Assembly: GCA_945889655.1 (NCBI GenBank)
Contig: CAMDCH010000057.1
Location: 1-12,003, forward strand
Origin: SHZT01 sp945889655
GTDB taxonomy: Bacteria; Gemmatimonadota; Gemmatimonadetes; Gemmatimonadales; GWC2-71-9
Length of the DNA: 12,003 bases
Reading direction: 5' to 3'
This document shows positions 6,404-12,003 of the stretch, in pieces (positions within the stretch are counted from its first letter, which is position 1; the number at the start of each line of letters is the position of its first letter). Both the position numbers and the translations under genes were made by a program. A model generated the notes under the pieces. The model was not told the origin of the DNA, did no database searches, and was given only the letters and a program-made list of their open reading frames with translations.

Positions 6404-7318
6404 ATGAGCGCCGAAGACGACCGCCGCGCCCGCGCGTTCTGGCTGGAGTCGTTCCAGGACTACCTGGTGCTGGAGACGGGTGCCGCGAAGAACACCGTGG
6501 TCAGCTATGGCCGGGACGTCCGGCGCCTCGTCACCTTCCTGGTGTCTCGCGGCATTAAATCGCCCGACGCCGCTCGCCCCGCGGATCTCCGGGCACTGGT
6601 ATTCCATCTCAAGGATCTTGGTCTCGCGCCCACGAGCATCCGCCGGCAGATCTCGGCCACGCGGGTCTATTTCCGGTTCCTCGTGAATGAAGGCCGCCTG
6701 TCGGCCGACCCGACCACCGAGCTCGAAATACCCAAGGCGTGGCGGAAGCTGCCCAGCGTCCTCGCCGTGTCGGAGGTCGAGGCCCTGCTCGGCGCCCCCG
6801 ATCCCGATGAGAAGCTGGCGTGGCGTGACCGCGCGATGCTGGAGGTGGGATACGGGACCGGCGTGCGGGTATCCGAGCTGGTCGGCCTCACGCTCAGCGA
6901 CCTCTTACTCGATGAAGGCCTGGTCCGGGTGACCGGAAAGGGATCCAAGCAGCGACTGGTTCCCATGGGCCGCCGGGCGATCGGCGCGGCGTCCATCTAC
7001 CTGCGTGATCACCGCCCCCAGCTCGATCGTGGCCACACGGAGCGGCGTTTCCTCCTCAACGCCCGCGGGCGGCCGCTGTCCCGCGTGGGCGCTTGGGCCA
7101 TCATCCGGAAGCACGCGCGCCGGGCGGCCATCCAGAAGCGCGTAACCCCGCACACGCTCCGCCACACGTTCGCGACTCACCTGCTCGAAGGCGGGGCGGA
7201 CCTGCGCGCGGTCCAGGAAATGCTCGGCCATGCCGATCTTTCAACGACTCAACTCTACACCCACGTCGACCGCGACTACCTCCGCAGCGTGCATAAGAGC
7301 TTCCACCCGAGAGCCTAG
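6404..7318 (+). CDS. xerD: Tyrosine site-specific recombinase, XerC/XerD family
   Basis: The 304-residue protein has an N-terminal SAM-like core-binding domain (about residues 10-95) and a C-terminal catalytic domain with the full tyrosine-recombinase set: Arg155 in GTGVRVSEL, Lys179 in GKGSKQRLVP, His250 and Arg253 in HTLRHTFATHLLEGG, His276 in LGHADLSTT and the nucleophile Tyr285 in LYTHV. The ending HKSFHPRA resembles XerD more than XerC. Xer recombinases resolve chromosome dimers at dif. The size, the intact chromosomal-type motifs and the housekeeping setting argue against a phage or integron integrase. It starts 10 nt after ispF without a clear Shine-Dalgarno and probably shares that transcript. 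XerD rather than XerC is a judgement. Confidence 0.88.
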   Translation: MSAEDDRRARAFWLESFQDYLVLETGAAKNTVVSYGRDVRRLVTFLVSRGIKSPDAARPADLRALVFHLKDLGLAPTSIRRQISATRVYFRFLVNEGRLSADPTTELEIPKAWRKLPSVLAVSEVEALLGAPDPDEKLAWRDRAMLEVGYGTGVRVSELVGLTLSDLLLDEGLVRVTGKGSKQRLVPMGRRAIGAASIYLRDHRPQLDRGHTERRFLLNARGRPLSRVGAWAIIRKHARRAAIQKRVTPHTLRHTFATHLLEGGADLRAVQEMLGHADLSTTQLYTHVDRDYLRSVHKSFHPRA

Positions 7319-7338
7319 ACCCTCCCGAGCCGATCAGC

Positions 7339-7374
7339 GTGAATCTGTCTGTGAATCTGTGTAGTTTCTGTGGC
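7339..7374 (+). repeat. Short tandem repeat abutting the trpG/pabA start
   Basis: GTGAATCTGTCT (7339-7350) and GTGAATCTGTGT (7351-7362) are adjacent 12-bp copies differing at one position, followed by a degenerate third stretch AGTTTCTGTGGC (7363-7374). The array ends one base before the ATG at 7376 and fills the only space between the recombinase gene and this gene. A TANNNT -10-like box (TAGTTT, 7362-7367) falls at its end. A regulatory role or polymerase slippage could each explain it. Confidence 0.5.
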
Positions 7375-7375
7375 T

Positions 7376-7993
7376 ATGATTTTCGTTCTCGACAACTACG
7401 ACTCTTTCACCTACAACCTCGTCCAGTACATCGGCGAGCTTGGGGCGGACCCTGTCGTGTACCGGAACGACGACCTGACGCTCCAGCAGATCGAGCAGCT
7501 CGCGCCTTCCGGCATCGTGATCTCGCCGGGACCGGGAACACCTGAGGACGCCGGCGTCAGCATTCCGCTCATCCGGCATTTTGTCGACCGTCTGCCGATC
7601 CTCGGCGTCTGTCTCGGCCACCAGGCGCTCGGTGCGGCGTTCGGCGGCCGTATCGTGCGGGCGGATCGCCTGATGCACGGGAAGACCTCGCCCGTCGCGC
7701 ACCGCGGCGGCGGCATATTCGAGGGCCTTCCGTCCCCCTTTGTTGCGATGAGGTATCACTCGCTCGTCGTGGAGCCGGCGTCGGTCCCAGCGGAGCTGAC
7801 GGTGACCGCATGGACCGCGGACCGAGCCGAGGGAAGCGAGATCATGGGACTCGAGCACCGGAGCCGGCCAGTGTACGGCGTGCAATTTCATCCGGAGTCG
7901 ATTGGGACGGACTCAGGCAAGCAAATCATCCGGAATTTCCTGGGGATCGTTTCAGCGAAAACGGGGAAGCAGGCGGCCTCGGCAAGGGCTTGA
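7376..7993 (+). CDS. trpG: Glutamine amidotransferase subunit of anthranilate / aminodeoxychorismate synthase (TrpG/PabA)
   Basis: The 205-residue class I glutaminase releases ammonia from glutamine and passes it to a chorismate-using partner: TrpE for tryptophan or PabB for folate. Visible motifs are LDNYDSFTYNLVQY at the start, SPGPGTPEDAG (oxyanion strand region, 50-60), GVCLGHQ with the nucleophile Cys79, YHSLVV, and GVQFHPESIGTDSG with His172 and Glu174 completing the triad. No trpE, trpD or pabB is in the window. As a stand-alone gene it may serve both pathways, as known for amphibolic PabA/TrpG proteins. The ATG at 7376 is chosen over GTG 7370 because it begins the canonical MIFVLDNYDSF. 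No Shine-Dalgarno is present. Confidence 0.93.
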   Translation: MIFVLDNYDSFTYNLVQYIGELGADPVVYRNDDLTLQQIEQLAPSGIVISPGPGTPEDAGVSIPLIRHFVDRLPILGVCLGHQALGAAFGGRIVRADRLMHGKTSPVAHRGGGIFEGLPSPFVAMRYHSLVVEPASVPAELTVTAWTADRAEGSEIMGLEHRSRPVYGVQFHPESIGTDSGKQIIRNFLGIVSAKTGKQAASARA

Positions 7994-8070
7994 GCGGACG
8001 GACCTAAGATCAGTAGCGTAGGGCTGTTACAGGGGCTTCAGGCGTCACCGTCCCGTCGCTGGCATGTCTT

Positions 8071-8104
8071 TTGACAGAACCCCATGTCGCTGTTACCTTC
8101 TGCC
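8071..8104 (+). promoter_or_regulatory. Predicted sigma-70-type promoter of the Kdo operon, possibly leaderless
   Basis: A perfect -35 box TTGACA (8071-8076) is followed after exactly 17 bp by TACCTT (8094-8099), a TANNNT -10 element. Five bases later comes the ATG of kdsB (8105), where transcription would be expected to start. This predicts an mRNA with no 5' leader, consistent with the lack of a Shine-Dalgarno at kdsB. The -10 box matches the consensus at only three positions, so the strength is uncertain. Confidence 0.55.
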
Positions 8105-8848
8105 ATGCCGCTCCTGTGTGTGATTCCAGCTCGCATCGGCTCGACACGACTCCCAGAAAAACCCCTCAGACAAATAGCCGGCACGCCACTCATTACTCTC
8201 GTGGCCGAGCATGCCCGTGCACTTGGATTGGCGGGGGATCTGGTCGTCGCGACCGATGACGCACGAGTGGCCGCACTGGCCGAGGCAGCAGGGGTGGACG
8301 CGGTCCTGACCGACCCCCGGCATCGGTCCGGGACGGAACGGGTGGCCGAGGTGTTGGCGCGAGCCGCGTATGCACATGCGGACGTGATCCTGAACATCCA
8401 GGGTGATGAGCCGTTCATTCCCACCAGGGCGGTGCATGGAGCGCTCGCGCGCATCGCGCGCGGTGATCCGATCGGTACCGCCGCCGCGCCACTGGCACCC
8501 GAGCGGGTGAACGATCCGCACCGGGTCAAAGTGGCCATCGATGTTCACGGGCACGCGACCGGATTCTCCCGAGCCCCCTTGCCCGCAGGCGAGGGGGCTT
8601 CGTCTGAGTACCTGCAGCATGTCGGGGTGTACGCCTATACCCGGAAGGCGTTGCTCGACTGGGTTCGCTGGACACCGGTAACGGAAGAAGAAAACGAGCG
8701 CCTGGAACAGCTCCGGCCGCTCGGCCACGGGGTATGCATCGGGGTCGCCGTCCTCGCCGAGGAGGTTCCCCCGGGTATCGATACCGAAGACGATCTTCGC
8801 AACGCGGAAGCCTGGCTGGCCAACCAGGAGCGGGAGGTGAACGCATGA
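8105..8848 (+). CDS. kdsB: 3-deoxy-manno-octulosonate cytidylyltransferase (CMP-Kdo synthetase)
   Basis: KdsB joins Kdo to CMP using CTP, activating it for transfer onto lipid A. The 247-residue product is of normal length and shows IPARIGSTRLPEKPL (7-21, CTP-binding loop), ATDD (49-52), RSGTERVAE (74-82), NIQGDEPFI (97-105, metal and substrate Asp), FSRAPLP (154-160), QHVGVYAY (171-178) and GIDTEDDL (224-231). The ATG at 8105 gives the canonical start and sits one step past a good promoter; ATG 8084 would lie between the -35 and -10 boxes. A GC-rich DNA palindrome (8572-8599) encodes the loop after FSR. The stop overlaps pyrG (ATGA), tying CTP use to CTP supply. Confidence 0.95.
   Translation: MPLLCVIPARIGSTRLPEKPLRQIAGTPLITLVAEHARALGLAGDLVVATDDARVAALAEAAGVDAVLTDPRHRSGTERVAEVLARAAYAHADVILNIQGDEPFIPTRAVHGALARIARGDPIGTAAAPLAPERVNDPHRVKVAIDVHGHATGFSRAPLPAGEGASSEYLQHVGVYAYTRKALLDWVRWTPVTEEENERLEQLRPLGHGVCIGVAVLAEEVPPGIDTEDDLRNAEAWLANQEREVNA
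8572..8599. repeat. Strong palindrome inside kdsB
   Basis: AGCCCCCTTGCC (8572-8583) and GGCGAGGGGGCT (8588-8599) form a 12-bp inverted repeat with one G-T wobble around a CGCA loop. It translates to part of the variable loop RAPLPAGEGAS (residues 156-166) between two conserved KdsB motifs. The form resembles small dispersed GC palindromes known to occur in coding regions of some bacteria. Whether it is dispersed in this genome cannot be seen from one copy. Confidence 0.5.
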
Positions 8849-10500
8849 GCACGAAATACATTTTTGTCACGGGCGGGGTGGTTTCCTCCCTGGGCAAGGG
8901 CATTACCGCCGCATCGCTGGGCCGGCTGCTCGTGGAGCGCGGTCTCAAGGTGACGATCCAGAAATTCGACCCGTACATCAACGTGGATCCCGGGACGATG
9001 TCGCCCTTCCAGCACGGCGAGGTCTACGTGACCGATGACGGCGCGGAGACCGACCTCGACCTCGGTCACTACGAACGGTTCATCGACCGGTCGCTCTCCC
9101 AGCAGAACAACGTGACGACCGGGCGGATCTACCTCTCGGTCATCACCAAGGAGCGGCGCGGGGAGTACCTGGGCAGCACCGTGCAGGTCATCCCCCACAT
9201 CACCGACGAGATCAAGACGGCCATCCGGCGCCTGGCGCCCGATCACGACGTGGTGATCACGGAGATCGGCGGGACGGTGGGCGACATCGAATCCCAGCCG
9301 TTCCTCGAGGCCATCCGGCAGTTCCGCCAGGAAGTCGGCCGGGACAACGCGTTGTTCATCCACGTGACGCTGGTTCCGTACATCGGTGCAGCCGGCGAGG
9401 TCAAGACCAAGCCCACGCAGCACTCGGTCCGGGAGCTGATGGAAATCGGAATCCAGCCCGACATGCTCATCTGCCGCACGGAGCAGCCGCTGACCGAATC
9501 CATCAAGCGCAAGATCGCGCTGTTCTGCAACGTGGATTTCGGCTGCGTGATCGAAGCGCGAAATGTCCCGACCATCTACCAGGTCCCGTTGCTCCTGCAC
9601 GAGCAGGGAATGGACAAGGAAGTCTGCCGCCGCCTCGGGCTGGAGCACCTGCGGGAACCCGACCTGCGCCAGTGGGGCGCGATGGTGAAGCGGGTGCTCG
9701 AGCCCGCCAGCCGGGTGAAGATCGGCGTGGTGGGGAAGTACACCGATCTCGCGGATTCCTACACCTCTATTCGCGAGGCGCTCATCCACGGCGGCATCGC
9801 GAACGATGCCGGGATCGAGATGGAATGGATCGCCAGCGACCTCTTCACCGACCAGCAGGCGGCCGGTGAAGCGCTGTCTCGCGTAGACGGCCTCCTCGTG
9901 CCGGGCGGGTTCGGCGTGCGTGGCGTGGAAGGCATGATCGAGGCCATCCGGTGGGCGCGGGAAAACCACCTCCCGTTTTTCGGCATCTGCCTCGGCCTCC
10001 AGGTGGCGATCATCGAGTATGCCCGGAATGTCTGCAAGCTGCCCGCCACCAATTCTTCGGAGTTCGAGGCGGAGTGCGCCAACCCGGTCATCTCGCTGAT
10101 GAACTCGCAGCGGGACGTGCAGGACCTGGGCGGCACCATGCGGCTGGGCGCCTATCCCTGCAAGCTCCGCGCGGGTTCGCGGGTGTCACAGATCTACGGC
10201 GCCGACGAGGTGAGCGAGCGCCACCGGCACCGCTACGAAGTGAACAACGGCTATCGCGACCTGCTCGCGGAATACGGGATGCGCTGCAGCGGCCTTTCGC
10301 CCGACGGGTCGCTGGTGGAAATGATCGAGCTGCCCGAGCATCCCTGGTACGTGGGCTGCCAGTTCCATCCCGAGCTGCGGTCCCGTCCAACCCGTCCCCA
10401 TCCGCTCTTCGCGAGCTTCGTCACCGCCGCGCTCACTCGCCAGAAGAAAACCCGTGCTGCCGCCCTGGCTGAAGGCACGCTGGCGGCGTCGCGGGGGTAG
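8845..10500 (+). CDS. pyrG: CTP synthase (glutamine-hydrolysing)
   Basis: PyrG converts UTP to CTP using ATP and glutamine-derived ammonia. The 551-residue protein has the N-terminal synthetase domain with P-loop GGVVSSLGKG (10-19), FDPYINVDPGTMSPFQHGEV and EIGGTVGDIES. Its C-terminal class I glutaminase domain has Cys382 in GICLGLQ and His508/Glu510 in QFHPEL. GICLGLQ replaces the usual GICLGMQ, a conservative change. A Shine-Dalgarno GGGAGG (8832-8837) sits 7 nt before the ATG, which overlaps the kdsB stop. Placement between kdsB and kdsA fits local CTP supply to CMP-Kdo synthesis; pyrG-kdsA adjacency is also known in Proteobacteria. Confidence 0.98.
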   Translation: MSTKYIFVTGGVVSSLGKGITAASLGRLLVERGLKVTIQKFDPYINVDPGTMSPFQHGEVYVTDDGAETDLDLGHYERFIDRSLSQQNNVTTGRIYLSVITKERRGEYLGSTVQVIPHITDEIKTAIRRLAPDHDVVITEIGGTVGDIESQPFLEAIRQFRQEVGRDNALFIHVTLVPYIGAAGEVKTKPTQHSVRELMEIGIQPDMLICRTEQPLTESIKRKIALFCNVDFGCVIEARNVPTIYQVPLLLHEQGMDKEVCRRLGLEHLREPDLRQWGAMVKRVLEPASRVKIGVVGKYTDLADSYTSIREALIHGGIANDAGIEMEWIASDLFTDQQAAGEALSRVDGLLVPGGFGVRGVEGMIEAIRWARENHLPFFGICLGLQVAIIEYARNVCKLPATNSSEFEAECANPVISLMNSQRDVQDLGGTMRLGAYPCKLRAGSRVSQIYGADEVSERHRHRYEVNNGYRDLLAEYGMRCSGLSPDGSLVEMIELPEHPWYVGCQFHPELRSRPTRPHPLFASFVTAALTRQKKTRAAALAEGTLAASRG

Positions 10501-10502
10501 GG

Positions 10503-11318
10503 GTGAACGGGTTCTGGGCGCCCGCGCCGGTGCTGGTGGCTGGTCCGTGCGCGCTCGAGGGTGACGAGATCAACCTCCGCATCGCGGAGACCCTCGCCGC
10601 AATCCGTGACCGACACGGGCTCCGCGTGATCTTCAAGGGCAGTTTTGACAAGGCCAACCGCGCGCGCGCGGGTGCGGCACGAGGACCGGGACTCGATCGG
10701 GGTCTCGCGCTGCTGGAGCGGGTCCGCTCGGAAACCGGCCTGCCGGTCCTCACTGACATTCATGAGCCATCGCAGGCGCCCGTCGTGGCGAGCGTGGTCG
10801 ATGCGCTTCAAGTGCCCGCCATGCTCGCGCGCCAGACCGACATCGTCACGGCGGCAGCGGCCACCGGCAAGCCCGTCAATCTCAAGAAAGGCCAGGCCAT
10901 GGCCCCGGCCGAGATGACCGGCGCGGTCGAGAAGGCGCGCCGTGCTGGCGCCGTCGACATCGCGGTCACCGAGCGCGGGACGTTCTTCGGCTACGGTGAC
11001 CTGGTCGTGGATATGCGCAACTTTCCGCGACTCCGCGCGGTAACCGGGTGCCCGGTGATCTTCGACGCGACGCACGCGGTCCAGCAGCCCGGCCGCGGCG
11101 CGGGCGGGGTCAGCGGCGGCGCGCGGGAAGGTGTCCCGGCGCTCCTGTATGCCGCGGCCGCGGCGGGCGCGGACGGTTTTTTCCTCGAAACGCATCCCGA
11201 TCCCGCTTCGGCGCCGAGCGACGGCGCCACGATGTGGCCGCTGGCCGAGCTCGAGTCCCTGGTGGAACGGGCCGTTGCGATCCGGCTCCGCGCCGCGGAA
11301 GGGGAAATCCATGCTTGA
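10503..11318 (+). CDS. kdsA: 3-deoxy-8-phosphooctulonate synthase (Kdo-8-P synthase), metal-dependent type
   Basis: KdsA condenses phosphoenolpyruvate with arabinose-5-phosphate to Kdo-8-phosphate. The 271-residue product carries AGPCALEGDE near the start, FKGSFDKANR (45-53), TDIHEP, NLKKGQAMAP (126-135), DATHAVQQPG (188-197), ETHPDP (229-234) and SDGATMWPL (239-247). Metal-dependent (class II) enzymes use Cys, His, Glu and Asp as ligands, and all four are present: Cys16, His191, Glu229 and Asp240. Metal-independent enzymes such as that of E. coli have Asn in place of the Cys. The GTG start lies 2 nt after the pyrG stop, and the 3' end overlaps the kdsC homologue by 8 nt. Confidence 0.95.
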   Translation: MNGFWAPAPVLVAGPCALEGDEINLRIAETLAAIRDRHGLRVIFKGSFDKANRARAGAARGPGLDRGLALLERVRSETGLPVLTDIHEPSQAPVVASVVDALQVPAMLARQTDIVTAAAATGKPVNLKKGQAMAPAEMTGAVEKARRAGAVDIAVTERGTFFGYGDLVVDMRNFPRLRAVTGCPVIFDATHAVQQPGRGAGGVSGGAREGVPALLYAAAAAGADGFFLETHPDPASAPSDGATMWPLAELESLVERAVAIRLRAAEGEIHA

Positions 11319-11883
11319 GCCGCTCCTGGCGCGCCGCATCCACGTCGTCGCATTCAATGTCGACGGTGTCATGACCGACGGCGGGATCTATTTCGGAGCC
11401 TTCAACGGTGAGCCGGTCGAGATGAAGCGGTTCTCGGTCCAGGACGGGCTCGGCGTCCTAATCCTCCGGAACGTCGGCGTGAAGGTGGTGGCGCTGAGCG
11501 GCAGGCAGTCGGAGGCCACGCGGCTCCGCATGACCGCGCTCAACGTGGACGAAGTGATCGAGGATGCCAAGGCGCGCACCCTGCCGGCTTTCGAAGGGGC
11601 GCTCATCCGGCTGGGCTCGCGCATGGAGGACGTGGCCTACATCGGCTACGACCTCGCGGACCTGCCCATGCTGCGGCGCGTCGGCGTGCCCGTCGCCGTA
11701 CCCAACGCGGTGCCCGAGGTGCGAGCCGCGGCCCGTATCGTTACGACCACCGCCGGCGGCGGGGGCGCGGTCCGTGAATTTGCGGAGACGCTCCTGCGGG
11801 CCCGGGGTGAATGGGAACCCGCCGTGCAGGATTACCTCGCCGAGCGGGGTGATCCCGCGTCGCGTCACAGCCGTGTCCGGTAG
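11311..11883 (+). CDS. KdsC-like HAD protein with two catalytic Asp replaced, probable pseudophosphatase
   Basis: By position and sequence this is the Kdo-8-phosphate phosphatase homologue of the operon: 190 residues, with motif I region FNVDGVMTDGG (15-25), RFSVQDGLGV (40-49), LSGRQSEATR (62-71, motif II), AKAR with Lys87 (motif III), IGYDLADLPMLRRVG (111-125, motif IV) and the KdsC-type tail GGGGAVREFAE. KdsC and other C0-type HAD phosphatases use the first Asp of DxDG as nucleophile; here it is Asn16 (codon AAT, 11356-11358), while Asp18 is kept. Motif IV is normally GDDxxD; here it is GYDLAD, with Tyr113 (TAC, 11647-11649) in place of a metal-binding Asp. The frame is open and well coded. 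Loss of both residues should abolish phosphatase activity, so a structural or regulatory role is more likely. GGAAGGGG precedes the ATG by 6 nt. Confidence 0.9.
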   Translation: MLEPLLARRIHVVAFNVDGVMTDGGIYFGAFNGEPVEMKRFSVQDGLGVLILRNVGVKVVALSGRQSEATRLRMTALNVDEVIEDAKARTLPAFEGALIRLGSRMEDVAYIGYDLADLPMLRRVGVPVAVPNAVPEVRAAARIVTTTAGGGGAVREFAETLLRARGEWEPAVQDYLAERGDPASRHSRVR

Positions 11884-12003
11884 CAGGGGGGCGCTGCTCG
11901 CGGCAGCATTGGTCGCCGTGTTTTCGGCCTGTCCCGCGACCGACCGGCCGCCCACGGCCGCGAGTGCCGCGGCGGATTCGTCGGATCAGACCATCTTCGG
12001 CCT
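11873..12003 (+). CDS. lptC: LPS export lipoprotein LptC, N-terminal part (runs off the window)
   Basis: The reading frame opens in the end of the kdsC homologue (overlap 11 bp from GTG 11873) and continues past the right edge. The N-terminus MSGSRGALLAAALVAVFSAC is a lipoprotein-type signal peptide ending at a Cys, followed by a Pro/Ala/Asp-rich linker and DQTIFG, which resembles the start of the first beta-strand in LptC proteins. LptC bridges the inner-membrane LPS exporter LptBFG to the periplasmic LptA. It commonly follows kdsC, which supports the call. An in-frame GTG at 11849 would add MIPRRVTA and a more basic n-region, so the start is not settled. Only about 43 codons are visible. 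Confidence 0.65.
   Translation, partial: MSGSRGALLAAALVAVFSACPATDRPPTAASAAADSSDQTIFG

Noticed and set aside
6404..7318. The tyrosine recombinase as a sign of an integrated mobile element or integron
   Set aside because: It sits tightly behind ispF, has XerD-like length and ending, and has no attachment-site repeats, cargo genes or composition shift around it.
7994..8070. Possible terminator or small RNA between trpG and kdsB
   Set aside because: No stable stem with a T tract was found. The region shows nothing beyond the -35 box at its end.
8635..9969. A 444-codon open frame on the minus strand opposite kdsB/pyrG
   Set aside because: It is antisense to a fully recognisable CTP synthase, and its composition is that expected from the opposite strand of GC-rich coding DNA. 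It shows no motif of its own.

Overview
The window is a dense, GC-rich stretch of bacterial chromosome with every gene on the + strand. It comes from a diderm bacterium: it carries genes for Kdo (the inner LPS sugar), LPS transport, a TonB-dependent outer-membrane receptor and lipoproteins. The mix also includes a futalosine-type menaquinone gene end, a TonB receptor paired with a DUF4249-like lipoprotein, a non-mevalonate isoprenoid gene and start sites that often lack a Shine-Dalgarno sequence. This mix suggests Gemmatimonadota or a close relative. That placement is inferred from gene content only.

Layout: (1) 1-526 holds the 3' end of a radical-SAM menaquinone gene (MqnC-like), overlapping by 4 nt a short, divergent PurE-family gene. 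(2) 584-4580 is an envelope module: a TonB-dependent receptor, a DUF4249-like lipoprotein overlapping it by 4 nt, and a small secreted NTF2-like protein. (3) 4581-4756 is a 176-nt, less GC-rich spacer with a 42-bp imperfect palindrome just before a TetR-family regulator. (4) 4757-7318 is a tight run: a TetR regulator with two DNA-binding domains, a small membrane-anchored protein, ispF, and a XerC/XerD-type recombinase. (5) 7376-7993 is a stand-alone TrpG/PabA glutamine amidotransferase, preceded by a short tandem repeat. (6) 8105 to the right edge is a Kdo/LPS operon: kdsB, pyrG, kdsA, a kdsC homologue and the start of lptC.

The Kdo operon reads as a pathway. KdsA makes Kdo-8-phosphate, KdsC should dephosphorylate it, and KdsB activates Kdo with CTP. 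PyrG supplies that CTP, and LptC belongs to the machinery that moves finished LPS to the outer membrane. The kdsC homologue is the most striking object here. It keeps the family fold and length, but its nucleophilic Asp is Asn and the first Asp of its metal-binding motif IV is Tyr, so it is probably not an active phosphatase. The second striking object is the double-HTH TetR regulator, together with the unusually long palindrome immediately upstream of it.

No rRNA, tRNA, CRISPR array, insertion sequence or convincing intrinsic terminator was seen, and no gap longer than 300 bases lacks a gene.
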